From Oasisia sp. SBJ-2009 (lineage: Eukaryota; Annelida; Polychaeta; Sabellida; Siboglinidae), in the NCBI GenBank assembly GCA_964017155.1, contig OZ024861.1, positions 34,780,324 to 34,844,323 on the forward strand: a stretch of 64,000 nucleotides of DNA. The letters are read 5' to 3'. How positions within the stretch are numbered: position 1 is the stretch's first letter; every line of letters begins with the position of its first letter. The position numbers and the translations under genes are program-made. This document shows positions 14,175-27,500 of the stretch, one piece after another. Under the pieces are notes generated by a model. The model was not told the DNA's origin. It searched no databases and saw only the letters and a list, made by a program, of their open reading frames with translations.

Positions 14175-14374
14175 CACATATATCCATTTATTGTTGATAT
14201 TATAAAGACTGGAATGTGTTAATTTTCAAGGTGTTATACACTTCCACCGCAGAATAACAAGGTTGGCCATACAGTACATATATCCATTTATTGTTGATAT
14301 TATAAAGACTGAAATGTGTTAATTTTCAAGGTGTTATACCCTTCCACCGCAGAACAACGAAGTTGGCCAGTACC
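14175..14374. repeat. Two-copy direct tandem duplication, 100 bp unit
   Basis: The block starting CATATATCCATTTATTG at 14177 is repeated from 14277 with only a few differences (for example TATACACTTCC against TATACCCTTCC). This indicates a recent local duplication. Confidence 0.9.
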
Positions 14375-15603
14375 CAGCTAGTGTTCTAGAAAACTGACAT
14401 AATGGCTGCTCACTAAAATGAATCCCGATGAAAGAAACATCTGGTTAAATGGAACAATTACAACACCTCCAGTCTGGCCTGCATTGACTTTTATGGATTC
14501 ACCATGTTATGGATACAAGGAACTGTTTGATTAAGTGAGACATGTTCCTTGCAGGGAGGGCATTGCAATTTGATACATTAAACGACCCGCATATAACAAC
14601 CAGCTGTTAATCTTACTGTTAATCTACAATGTTCAGATACTGACCTGATTACAAATTTAAAAATATAATGACTGAAAAGAGTTATCATACTGGATGGTTC
14701 AAAAATAGTAATATTTCAATCTGTAAAAAAGAGTCTGTAGGCAATGACCACTGTGTCACTATCTAGTGGCAGCCATCTGAAGACTGCTGAGAGCAGAGAA
14801 AATGTCACAGAAGGTAAACTGACTGTGACAAAAGTAAATACATTACTGATACCAACAATGAAAATTCAGTTCTGAAATAACAGTGTCTATAGATAGTTTA
14901 AAAAGAATTGGACTTTTCTTTCCAGTGCAGACAATGACATATACAAATATTACACATACATTGCAGTGTACCCAGGGATTTGCATTGTACTGTATATATT
15001 CATACATTCACTACCCTGGTAGGTGGTCTAACATTGTATTGCGCAACCTTTACACCTGGGGTTTCATATCTGATAGACATCTCATTCATACCAGGGCCTC
15101 ACACACACTGTACTTGTGTAGGGCTATATATATTCCAGTATGCACCATTACCTTCTTTTTTCATAGGCTGATATCATAGAGTAAACCTCCACCTTACTCG
15201 TTCTCATTCTATTGTGTGTCTTCACAACAACGCCTCAAATTCTATATAAACCTTCACATCAAAGAACCTACTATAGTACACAACACAAGTAACTACATTT
15301 TGACACAAAACTTAACTTTACATTCATAACATCAGTAATATATTTTACAATCCAATCACCAAAAGTTAGTTATCACTTGATTATGCAACTGTGTAGACGA
15401 TTCAATAAACATTGAAGCAAAATGTTCAATGGACATCCAATGGACAACATCACAAAATACCATTTATACATGAAACAAATTTGTTATATTCATGAACATA
15501 GGCTACAGAGATTCTGCCCTCTTGATAATACGCCGACTAGAATATTGGTAAGTATCGCAGTTTATCAGCATGTCCATGACAACTGTTGAAGTGGCACAAG
15601 TAC

Positions 15604-16092
15604 AATGTTCTCTACTTGAGTAAGTGTAAAAATAACTGTGGAAAAGTATTCAGTAGAAGTACTCATAATATTATGTGTGTGCTTTAAGTAAAATACAAGT
15701 ATTTATATGCACTTTAAGTAAACATAAAAAAGCACTTCATTAAGATATATAATGAGGCAGACACAAGTGTGTGTACCATTTACTAATTAAATTTTAAACA
15801 AAGACAACAAATGTTGCTATGGATACGATAATACCCATCATGACGCAACTTACGAATGCAAAGCATCTGTTGCAACCAATACGACACCTGGTGTTCACGT
15901 GGCTAGTGAATCGGTGAATTTGAAGATATTCCTGCTCGAGCCAGCAAAGATTATACTTCTGGAATATTAAACACCTAAATACTGGATACTTCATTACACC
16001 CAGAGAAAATACACATTCCAGGTAACTGTTTTTATAAAGGGTAAAAGTGCACGTAAAAAGTACTTTGTTACTCAAGTAATGTGAAATGTTCT
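15604..16092. mobile_element. Possible hAT-like non-autonomous transposon (MITE)
   Basis: An 8-bp direct repeat AATGTTCT occurs at 15604-15611 and 16085-16092. Just inside it on both sides, in opposite orientation, is the word ACTTGAGTAA, and the ends are rich in AAGTA/TACTT words as in many hAT-type MITEs. The ends do not align perfectly as terminal inverted repeats: there is an offset of about five bases. No transposase is present, so the assignment is tentative. Confidence 0.4.
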
Positions 16093-16526
16093 AAGTAAAG
16101 AAAGAATGTAGTTTGTTAAATACCAGGTCTGAGCATGGAACATTGCATTCACACACACAAAAATCAAGTCAGAAGACATTAGATAATATCCTGATAATAT
16201 CCTGACATTACATAATATCCTGTTTGTAGTAAGTCATTATTATACCATGATATGATATATCATGACACATACCTTGTAGCGATCACTACATGAGCATTGT
16301 AGCTAACATACCTTATAGCTAATGTATATGCCTTGTAGCTAATGCTGCATGGACATTGTAGCTGATATTACATGAAGTTTACTACAGCAATACTAATATT
16401 ACACAGGTTTTTGAACCAAGTGGAATGTAAGATATCATGTAAATAGAACAAAACTTTGACTAGAAACTACAGTGTATACATAAGATGAGACATTTGTAAA
16501 ACAGAGTCTCAATAAACACAGCTAAC

Positions 16527-16529
<3 letters not shown>

Positions 16530-16600
<71 letters not shown>
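16530..16600. repeat. (TG)n microsatellite
   Basis: About 35 uninterrupted TG dinucleotides. The Cys-Val and His-Thr reading frames across it are artefacts. Confidence 0.97.
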
Positions 16601-16603
<3 letters not shown>

Positions 16604-16739
16604 CTGTATTTGAGTGTATGTGTACATACACACAGGCATCATTTGTGTGTATATGTGCAAATATACATACCTAGGAACGTTATTTATATTATTTTGGCTT
16701 ATGATGTGACGTTAAAACATTAAGGCAGTAAATGACACA

Positions 16740-17150
16740 TATTGAACCTCAGTAACATTGCACCCCAATGACACAACACCATTACTGACACTGCACCAAA
16801 TGACACCTCAGCAACACGGCACCACCACTGAGAACACAGGACTACATGTATGTACAAAACCTCAGTGAAATTGCATCAAACATTTAGTAAATTGGCACGA
16901 TTAGTAACGATTGAAACTTTGCACCACACAGCACACCAGTAGTACACGGCACCACCCTCAGTAGTATTGCACCACATGACAGCTCAGTAACATAGCACCA
17001 CAACACACCTCAGAAATATTGCACCACCACATGACTGCTAAGTAACATGGCATCGCATGACACCTCAGCAACATGACACCACAACACCAAGAGCTTAGTA
17101 ACATTGCACCACATGACACTGCAGTGTCAGGGCACCACCCAACCAATCAA
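16740..17150. repeat. Degenerate minisatellite, CAGTAACATTGCACCACATGAC-like
   Basis: Words like CCTCAGTAACATTGCACCAC recur irregularly about ten times. It lies just past the ARFGEF3 stop codon and is probably part of its 3' UTR. Confidence 0.65.
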
Positions 17151-17178
17151 CTTCGCCTTACACTGCCCCAGCTGCAAC

Positions 17179-20100
17179 TCACACTGTGGGAAGTGATGCC
17201 CCTTGTGGTGCACTATGTGATGCGCCGTGTGGTGCAAAGCCATAGATGTGTGCGACGTGGTGCGTCCACTTGGCGAGGGCCTCGCGCAGTCGCGGGTCCC
17301 GTGAGTGACACACGAGTTGGTTGACACACTCGAAGGTGGCGGGCAGTAGAGCGACAAACTGATGGTCAGCCAATTGCTCCAGCAGCTGCAGCAGACCACA
17401 CAGCATCTCCACCCAGGCTCCAAGCTGGGCATCACTGTCCTACAACACACAATAGAATACATCACATCTCCACCCAGGCTCCCAGTTGGGCATCACTGTC
17501 CTACAACACACAATAGAATACATCACATCTCCACCCAGGCTCCCAGTTGGGCATCACTGTCCTACAACACACAATAGAATACATCACATCTCCACCCAGA
17601 CTCCCAGTTGGGCATCACTGTCCTACAACACACATTAGAATACATCACATTTCCACCCAGACTCCCAATTGGGCATCACTGTCCTACAACACACATTAGA
17701 ATACATCACATCTCTACCCAGGCTCCCAATTGGGCATCACTGTCCTACAACACACATTAGAATACATCACATCTCTACCCAGACTCCCAGTTGGGCATCA
17801 CTGTCCTACAACACACATTAGAATACATCACATCTCTACCCAGGCTCCCAGTTGGGCATCACTGTCCTACAACACAAATTAGAATACATCACATTTCTCT
17901 TTTGTCCATAGCTGGCCATCAGTGTCCCACAGTACAGCATTTAAATATCTAACCTGTGCTCCAAGCAGGACATTGTTCTTAGGAACACAAAACATGGCTT
18001 TCACAGAATGACCATTCTTATGGAAGTGTATTATTTCTGTTCAAAGTTTGTTCTGTTCCCTGAAACTCCCTATTAAGGTCACACACCGGATGGACCAAAG
18101 TGGCCTGAATACTGACATGACAAAATTAACAGGACCAATTTTCTACCTAGTGGAACCTTAATAATACTGTCATACTACTCTCAGCTACTGAACTGAATCG
18201 AGAGGTGACCATAATATTAGTGAGATTAATTTCCTATAATTTACTGTTACAAAATAACTTGACCTTAATTGCAAAGTGGCTGCATTACTGAGATGACCAT
18301 AAATGAGGTTCTACTGTACTTTACTGCTATAGACACTCTCTGGGACTGTCCTAGAGTGATAATAATTATGAGATGCTGCACTAGCAAAGCAACCAATAAA
18401 CAAGGTTCAACTGTAAATGGACAAATCCGAGCACACAACTTCACAATGATTCACCTTCATGACGGAGTTCCTGTGCTCCTGCTCTATTTGCGGAGAAATG
18501 GAGTCGGAGCTCATAGCCCCAGTGTGCTCCACACGAGACGACCTTGTGGCCCGCACAAAGGTCGGCATGGATTTCGTCTTCTTGCGCTTCTTGTACTCTG
18601 TCATCAGACCCTGGATGGTGCGGGTCGAGGCGACAGAGTAAACCCTGTCTCCACTTCGTTGTTTTGAGTGCGTCGTAGGATCGGTGCTGTCACCTGGTGA
18701 GTCGCCGTGAGGTTCTATCATGGCCGTGCTCTCGTCAGTATTGTCACTATTGTCCTCTGTAGAATATAATGTCACAACCTTGTCACACTCTGCATGGAGA
18801 TGGTTGGCAACTCATACAGGTGTTAACATTCAGCTGAAATGCAGCTCTTTTTACATCAGTGCAATGGGGTGTTGCTTTGATTTAAAAAGAGCTATATTGG
18901 AAAATTATAATTTAAATTGTAATTAAAATGATAAAATCAACCAATCTGTGATTTTGCATTTTCCTACACATTTCTTACACACACAGTTTGTGACCTAGAC
19001 ATCTTTCATTTACAAAATGTCTATATCGCAGGTCTATTTTCATAAGTACGTCACTCTAAGCAACTTTTCAAACAAGTTGGCTGCATAAATTTGACAGAAC
19101 ATATGTTAAAAATTTTGCACAGAGATATTTAACAGTAGATTTTTTCATTTTATTTGTACTATGGTATAGGACAATTAATACCCATCAGACTCAAGTTTGC
19201 AGACACAGAGTCCTGCCAGGTGTTTCTTGGCCTGTCAATGGCAATTGTCCCCTCCACCACTAAGTTAGTTCACCACAATATATAACCATCTCACCCTGCA
19301 CCGTGACTGTCTTCACCATGTCACTGTCACACGTGGGCTGTGACTTCTTACTGAAGGTGTCAGCCACCCTCTGTCTGAGACTCCGATCTCGCTTCAGTGT
19401 CGGGACGTCATCGTGTGCCACTTGCAGGAACACAAGGACCTGAGTGGACAGGATGTCCGCGAGACTTGGCCCCTCATGCTCCAGGTACAGGTCCACGTAG
19501 GTCGTGCAGATCTCATCAAAGCCTCCCTGTATATAACAGAGATCATAATTATTATATTCATTTTCCACATAATTCAATACCCATGGCTGATGATTGCTTT
19601 GTGAGAGTTATATACAGAGACTACTGTCTCTGTGAATCAGGTTGTGTCCCACCCAAACAAAACAATTTTCTAACTTCTTCATGCCTAAATTTCATTAGGC
19701 ACAATAGCAGAGCATAGCATAGCATAGCATAGCATAGCATAGCATAGCATAGCATAGCATAGCATAGCATAGCATAGCATAGCATAGCATAGCATAGCAT
19801 AGCATAGCATAGCATAGCATAGCATAGCATAGCATAGCATAGCATAGCATAGCATAGCATAGCATAGCATAGCAGTACACCAGTCTCTCTGCCTTGGGGC
19901 TATTTAGAAATTTTGACCAGTCCATATCGCCTCAGTTCAATCAGCAGTTGAGATGGATACCAGTAAGAAGATATATTGAGCAGTAACTGCAGAATAGCGA
20001 CTTTCTTCCCGGAGAAACACTGTTTACCTCTGACTGTGGATGGTCTCACCTTTAGCATGTGCACAAACGTGTGCACATGTGCGTCGATGTGAGCACGTGG

Positions 20101-23100
20101 ACATGCGGGCGGGGGGTCACTAGCGAGCATGTCCTTGATGTTGTCTATACAGAGGCCATCCTGGTGTGCACAGATCTCCAGCAGGGCGTGCATGTAGACG
20201 GTGAGACTGACCGCGGTCAGTTTGTACAGGTTGGCCGCAGTGTTTGCGTGGGCCACCTTCTGCAGCAGGAACTTGAGGCCGGGCCGCGTGTCAAAGTCCC
20301 GCGTGACACAGTACGAGTCCCACAGACAGCCCAGGAGGGAGTCGACACAGCGGGCCGACAGACAGCTCAACACACCTGGCAACACACACCATTCACTGAC
20401 TCAGGTAACATGAGGGTGTCTGTTCAATGTGCATCTGCCCATAATTAACATGTGTATTAATTTGTAACAAGATGCTGCAGGCATTGAACAAAGAAAAATG
20501 GGGCAGGACAGAATATGAAAGATTATTGCAGTCGACTTGCATTGTTTTGGAAATATTGCTAATAAAACTCCTACCGACAATATGTTCAGTGCTAGCACTG
20601 ATATTTCTTGTTTTATGTGTTTGTTACTGACTTCTTGCACAGTTATTGTATGAAAAAAACTGGAGAAATTGCTTTTATTTTAGATATAATTATAAAGTAT
20701 TGGTGAAAGTGTAACTTACATCACTTCAGTTATCCATATCATGAGTATCAGGGAGTATGCAAATTTTAATTTCATACTGTTTCGAGTTCTCACATCTGTA
20801 GCTACCTTACCATCATAATCAACTATGTTACATTGTGTGTGCAGTCGTATGTAATTTTGTAAGTCAAGCAGTACCATACCAAGTTGTCCCATTCTGAAGA
20901 CGGGCATATATGAAGTCCTACCTGGAAGTTTCACATCCTGAATGAGGTCAACTCCATCGCTGCCATTGGTGGCGCCACTATCCACCCGCTGCCCACCACT
21001 AGGTGGCACTGCTGCTATGACGCTGCGTTCACAGGAGACCACGTTTGACGTGCCGTGAAGTAGGAGTGTTGCGACAGTCTGCATGAGCAGCTGGTGTGAG
21101 ATGAGGCCAACAACTACACTGCTGAATGACACCCTGCAACAACAGCAGACACTTTACACTTGTATATCAGTTGAACTACCATTTTTAACTGTTCCTAAAA
21201 AGTATATATATACATCAACAACAGTGAATTATCTAATTGTACATACTTACATATATGCCACTGTGGTATTTGAGATGTAATTTGATAAATATGCTTTCTG
21301 CAAAATTACCAGTTCCAGTCAGTCATTGTCTTTTGCACTGTTTTATCATAAAACTGCATATTATGTGAAATAAGTCTACATAGGGCATGTCTTATTTGAT
21401 TCTTCTTATGGCGTGTTTGTTACCCAGCTATCGTGAACTTTTAGAAATTTAGAATATGACCGCAGTTTGTGATTAATAAAAGGGCACGAAGTTCCTATTT
21501 TCCTCTACTTATCAACCTACAAGAGAGCAGCATACCACAACACAAGTGTTGTCAAGGGCAGACAATAAGACACTGTATGTTTGTGTGTTCAACCAAACAT
21601 GTACATACAGTAACATAAAAGCTTGCACAGTTAATTGTTAATCGATCAATCGATCGATCAATCAATCGACTGATGAGATCCCACACAGGGACCTACCTGG
21701 TCAACTTGCTGTCAGTACGAGTGTCCCCCTCTGTGGGAGGGTAGATAAGAAACACATATGACTGGTTCTCATCAAGGGCACTGTCCAGGGGCGACCTTCC
21801 ACCCTGCTGACTCTCAAGGAGAAACACCTGCAACCCACAGGACATGTGAGGTGACGGCTGAAGGGACGGGTCAACTTGCTACTACAGTCTACATTATGGA
21901 GCACGGTGGTGTCGTGGTTAAATGTCACACTGGTTCAACTCCTGCTGCATTTAATGCTGGCCCACTCTAGTAGCTCCAGTTCTGAAGCTGAAGGAACAAG
22001 AACCTGATATAGACAGCGATGGATAATTGTCAATTACTAGTCTTCAGGCAATAACTAGGTTATTAAACAATATATACGCAGTATAACGCTGAGGTTAAAC
22101 TACTTATTTGTATTTGTGCAATGATACAGCAAGTTTCTTTTTCACTTTTACACTCACCTGGTATGCAAAGTGACAGATGTGTTGACACTCACCTGGTGTG
22201 CGAGGTGACAGATGTGTGGACACTCACCTGGTGTGCGAGGTGACAGATGTGTTGACACTCACCTGGTGTGCGAGGTGACAGATGTGTGGACACTCACCTG
22301 GTCTGCGAGGTGACAGATGTGTGGACACTCACCTGGTGTGCGAGGTGTCAGATGTGTTGACACTCACCTGGTGTGCGAGGTGACACAGCCTGTCACAGCC
22401 TGCCTCTCCCTGGTCCTTGCGCACTGCCACCTTCACATGGCCGATGTCACCGTAGAAGTTGTCAGAGTTGGGCAGGAAGGGTGTCATCAGCTGCTGGAGA
22501 CTGTGGACACTGACATGACACGCCGCCCTGACGCCAGACACGGCGATGAACCACATCGACTCTGTCAACTCCGGCCCACAGCTCAACACACAGTGTCTGC
22601 AACATGACACGACACTACAACCTCACTGTAACGACCACATGACATGACACTACAACCTCACTGTAACGACCACATGACATGACACTACAACCTCACTGTG
22701 ACGACCACATCAAAGAGACATTCCATCAAAGAAGTTAGACTGTCCAGTGGACATCTTAATTTTTATTTATGAGGTCAGAGTTTAAGATTTTGCCATAAAT
22801 ATTTTGTAAAAGAAGCTGCAAAAAGTGAGCCGCACCTGATGCAGGAGCAGCCGAGACGAGAGAGCGACTCAGTGCACTGAGCCACACACTCCACCAACAC
22901 GTCCAGCAGCTGACTCAACATGAACTCTACAGCTGCCTCCTGCTCTGCTGCTGCTGTAACACAACATCACAGCCACTGTAACACATGACATGACCTGTCA
23001 CCGTATAATACATGATATGACCAATCACTGTAACACAACATCACCCATTGCTGTAACACACATGATCCGTCACTGTAACGCAACATGACCCGTCATTGTG

Positions 23101-24555
23101 ACACAGAAGATGTAAGACCACAATAAGGTGTTTGTCCACCATAACCCAACCAAAGAGGACCCTATAAAATCAGCATTATGCAGGTTGTCTGAATTTCTAT
23201 GAGAACATATATGGTGTGGAGTGAGTAGAAATTATGTTTTTGTGCAGCGTGGCATCAGAGCTGTCAAATTATGACAGCTGTCAGTTGGTGCATTTTCTGC
23301 ATATTAATACAGTTGTCATTTTGCTTGGTGATGTAATCAGGGGCAATCCGTGGGTAGTTCAAGCAGAAAAGGAGGGGTGTAAGGTTTGAAAGAAGTTTGT
23401 GGGAGCCTGAGGTTCACGAATTTCTCACAGAACTTCTGTCTGTGCAGTGTAAATATGCTGTGAAATTGTCAATAACAGTTCTCATCAAGATTAGTAGGAA
23501 ATGAAGGAAACATTATAATGGTTGCCTATGGAAAATGCAAATGTGGTCTGACTCCAGAACATGCCCTGACAGTGTGACACAGAACATGCCCCGACAGTAT
23601 ATAGTATGACACAGAAATGCCCCGACAGTGTGACACAGTCACACACAGCTACTTACTGGTGAACTGTAAGATGAACTCCACTATGAGGTCTGTGCACAGT
23701 CCACAGTACTGCTTGAAGTTGGCGAGTGACCCTGAATGCCAGTAGTTGTTGATCTGGTTGCCATGACGCAGCCACTGCTGCAGCTTGGGCAGCAGCAGGT
23801 GGTTGACACAGTACAGGGCAAAGGCAGCTCCTACAACATAGCACACTGCTGTGACAGGACAACAATGACAACAATGACAACTAGTGAGATCTGACAGGAC
23901 AGCAGTGACAAGTAAAGAATAGCAGAGACAGCTGTAACAGATATCAGGACAGCAGTGACTTCTGTGACAGCTATCAGGACAGCAGTGAGTGCTTTGACAG
24001 CTGTCAAGACAGTAGTGACAAGTAAAGAATAGCAGTGACAGCTGTGACAGATATCAGGACAGCAGTGACTTTTGTGACAGCTATCAGGCAGCAATGACTG
24101 CTGTGGGTAATAAGTAACAATTACAATAATTAGAACACATTAAATACACTTATATTTTTAAATATGTTAACAGCTGGCACTGACCAGGCACTTCTGCGGC
24201 TGAGCGGAGCAGGTCAAAGAGAGTCTGTAGGATCTGTGGCTGGTAGTTGCGTGTGCACGCAGACACAGTGTTAGTGAGTCCCTCCAGCACCAGAAACCAC
24301 ACTCGTAACACCCCTGTAGGCTTGTCCAACTGTCCCAAGGGCGTTGCCCTGTACCCCAACTCTGCTCCATCATCACTGCCTTCAGGGATTACGTCTCCGT
24401 TTGCGGTGCCATTGCGATGACTGTGTGGCGCATGTGGTGCCCATCCTGGTGGTGATGTCTCTGGGGGTGTCACACCAAAGGCGGCATGGAATGACGACAT
24501 GTCAAAGTTGGGGATCACCGGATCCACACAGTAGGGGCTGGCAGTGGTACGGATC
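17179..24555 (-). CDS. ARFGEF3: ARFGEF3 exons 26-35: C-terminal HDS-like region
   Basis: Residues about 1274 to 2058. Exon 32 (20050-20375) holds [15 protein letters not shown] and [21 protein letters not shown]. Exon 34 (18455-18756) holds [14 protein letters not shown]. Exon 35 (17179-17439) ends with [18 protein letters not shown] and [10 protein letters not shown], corresponding to the last residues of human BIG3, and then runs about 18 residues further (ending SLPTV) before TGA at 17179-17181. Exon 28 has a run of in-frame tandem CAG acceptors at 22946-22955. Confidence 0.9.
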
Positions 24556-27500
24556 CTGCAATGTCAACCAAAGTACTTACTGTCAGGTTCTAGGTGTAAT
24601 ATCTTTCTAAATATAACAAGTCATAGCATCAACCTCCAATTTCACCAAAATCGGTCAATAAGTCAACCAATAATATTTGTTGTACAAAACACAATTATAC
24701 AGAATGCATGGAACATGTCTTGTTAAAGTGAGCATGTCATCTACTAGATTTTATTTTATTTTATATTACGTTCTTATGATTACTACATCACAGTCTACAT
24801 GCATGTTGAAGGTTTATTGCCTGCCAATTTGTGTTTAGTTACTTTCTTAAGCTCGGAACAATGTTCGCTATTTGAAAGATTCAAACACGTTCAAATGATA
24901 AATAAAACATCCAGTTTCAAAACAAAACGTATTGGCAATAATGCCGAGGCAAGCAGAGTTCACAGCAATACCCTTAGATGCTTAACTTTCCCATGTTCTA
25001 CACAACAGGCTTCTGGCTACTAATTACTGCTCTGCCAATTCTGTGCAGACGCTGGCACCCTCCCTTTAACTTAACTTAGCAGAGCATTGGTGGAGATGGC
25101 ATGGTAAAAGTAAAGACCAGATCCACACCCATAAATCCTATATGTAGGAAGTGAGTGAACGGGATTCGAGACACACGAGAAAAGACGAAAGGTGGAAAGA
25201 TTAGGCTGCCGATAGAAAGAAGTGAAACAACGTCATAGTAATGTGTTTTTATTGATCTTAACTTATTTACTTATTTATCTTAGCTTATTTATTGTTATCT
25301 TGCCTTATGTATTTAGTTAATTTATATTTTAGGTTAGTGAACACATCGTATTAATGTGAAGCGCTTTGATTGATATTTAGTTAGCTAAAAAGCGCTATAT
25401 TAAGCAACGGAATTATTTTTATAAAATCTAGCAAGAACAATACAAAAGTACACTATTACACTAGTAGAGGAGCCAGATCTCACTCTTGTTCAAGGGAATC
25501 ACAAGGATGAAAACAAAATTCCTTTATGCCCCACCTGTCAGCATCACTGATGACAGGACAACTGGGCATGCTCCACATGGAGGCGAGGATGTTGCAGCAG
25601 TGCTGTAGGTAGCCCAGGGCCGGCAGACACAGACTCTCCGCTGTCACCTCCGTCACATCACTGCCTGAGTCAGAGTCGTCATTGTCATCACCGTCAGACT
25701 CTCCTGTCAAACACACACCTGTTACAGCACTTCCTAGAAATTATGGTTGAAACAAAAACACATTCAATTATTTTACGTCAAATCAAAGTATACCAAACAT
25801 CATAAAATAAATATGCAAGATATTTAAGTTGGAATAAACACTCAAATGCTTCATTCACCGTGTGCATCTCAAGGAGTCATTCATAAGGCATGATGCTAGG
25901 CAGATATGTCTTGCACCAAGCAGGAGTGTATAGAGGGCTCACATGAGTTGTTGAAGTTGGATATATTTCCACCTTTGTAGAAACTTATTCAGAGAATGTC
26001 AACATGTCATGTGCTAGTCAAGGGTTAAACTAATCAGGTATTTATAATGCACCATGTAGAAAACCCAGTTCAATGGTACAAATGATTTTGAAACCAAAGA
26101 AGTTTAAAAGTTATTAAATAAAAGTTCCAAACACTTAACAAGAAAACTCTACTGTATGTCACAGCTGTACTACTACTGCACTTAAATAAACACTGTGCAT
26201 GGAATTAACACACATTAAGAATGTTTTCCTGCTCTTACAGTACACATAAAAGAAGACATCTTATGCTACCAATCCACACCTGTGCCGTGAACATATTTCT
26301 GCAAACACAAGATGCAGTCAACAGCTGCATTGGAGAAGACAGCGACATTATCTGTGTTGAGGAAGACGTCAAATACATCAAGGACATTTGCGATGTGATG
26401 CTGTCTGGCCTCATTCACTTCCTCATTCACTGTGTATTCTATCTTCACTGCCCGGAGAGCACCAAACAGTGATCGCCAGCCAGAGTGCATCTCTGTTGAG
26501 CAAGCTTCGACGAGCTCACCAATAGAACAGATGACCTGATGGCACAAAAACAAAAGGCACATGTCACTGACTGTAGATAGTAGATACATCATCAACACAC
26601 ACAGTTGGTTGTTTTTGAGAAAGCTTCAGAACAAATATTTATAGTGAAAATTAGTAATTACCATAATGACCACAATTAAGATATCTAAAATAATAAATGC
26701 CGGTTTGACGATACTTAATTATGGAGTATAAAACGAGGTGATTAAGTACTCTTACCTGATCCTGTATGTCGTACCTAATTACGAAGTATAAACCAAAGTG
26801 ATCAAGTGGTCTTACCTGGTCCTGTATGTCTCCATCACATATGTCGAGGCATAGGAGGTTCTCAAAGGGTTTACACAGGGCTTCGTTGAATCGCCAGTGG
26901 GGTGGTTCACCCCACCCGCTAAGGAGGGCGGTTGACACTTCATGCATGCAGTCCACTGCCTTCTTAGAGATGGTCCTGTCGTGGTGACAGGCAGCCTACA
27001 AACACACACCGTGTCACTGACAAACTGCACACACATCTATTGTAACAAAATACTTTTTGTCAGTACTCTATATACTCTTGTATTAGTGGCACATGCCTGC
27101 CAACTAGATTTTATTCTATGTGTGCAGACAGGCAGATGCAAAGAATCCAGAGTGAGTGGTATGAAAAACATAAATATTATAAACACATTCTCTAATTGTT
27201 TACAGAGCACACAAATATGATGTGCATGTTTGAAGTTCAATCCATACACTAACAACTGTAACAGAACTCAATTTATAGAAACATGTAGAAAACATACCAT
27301 TGCAAAATGTTCCCAGTTATGTAATGCCTGTTAATTGTTCACTATGAACACTTCATGAAATTGTCTTATATGTGAATATGCAGCAACATCTGGTACATAA
27401 TATAAAAGTAGGGACTTAAGTGCATTGAGGGAGTCATGGTCAAGTGGTAGACCATTGAACTGTTCGTCAAGGGGACCAGATTTAAAACCCACCACTGTTT

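Larger units (their letters stand above)
9623..17178. other. Tail-to-tail intergenic region between Runx and ARFGEF3
   Basis: It contains the Runx 3' UTR at its left end and the ARFGEF3 3' UTR at its right end. I could not fix either polyadenylation site. The first good + strand AATAAA is far down at 12053-12058, so the Runx 3' UTR end is open. The region is rich in simple and tandem repeats (listed separately). I see no coding exon or structured RNA. Confidence 0.6.

Noticed and set aside
14883..15179. 98-codon + strand frame
   Set aside because: Cys/Tyr/His-rich translation of loosely repetitive AT-rich intergenic DNA with no recognisable motif.
19621..19925. MLCYA-repeat frames on the minus strand
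   Set aside because: Translation of the AGCAT microsatellite.
27428..27500. Functional tRNA gene
   Set aside because: A-box is good but the B box is decayed and no acceptor stem closes; better read as a SINE head. The same holds for 34615-34690 and 52262-52340.
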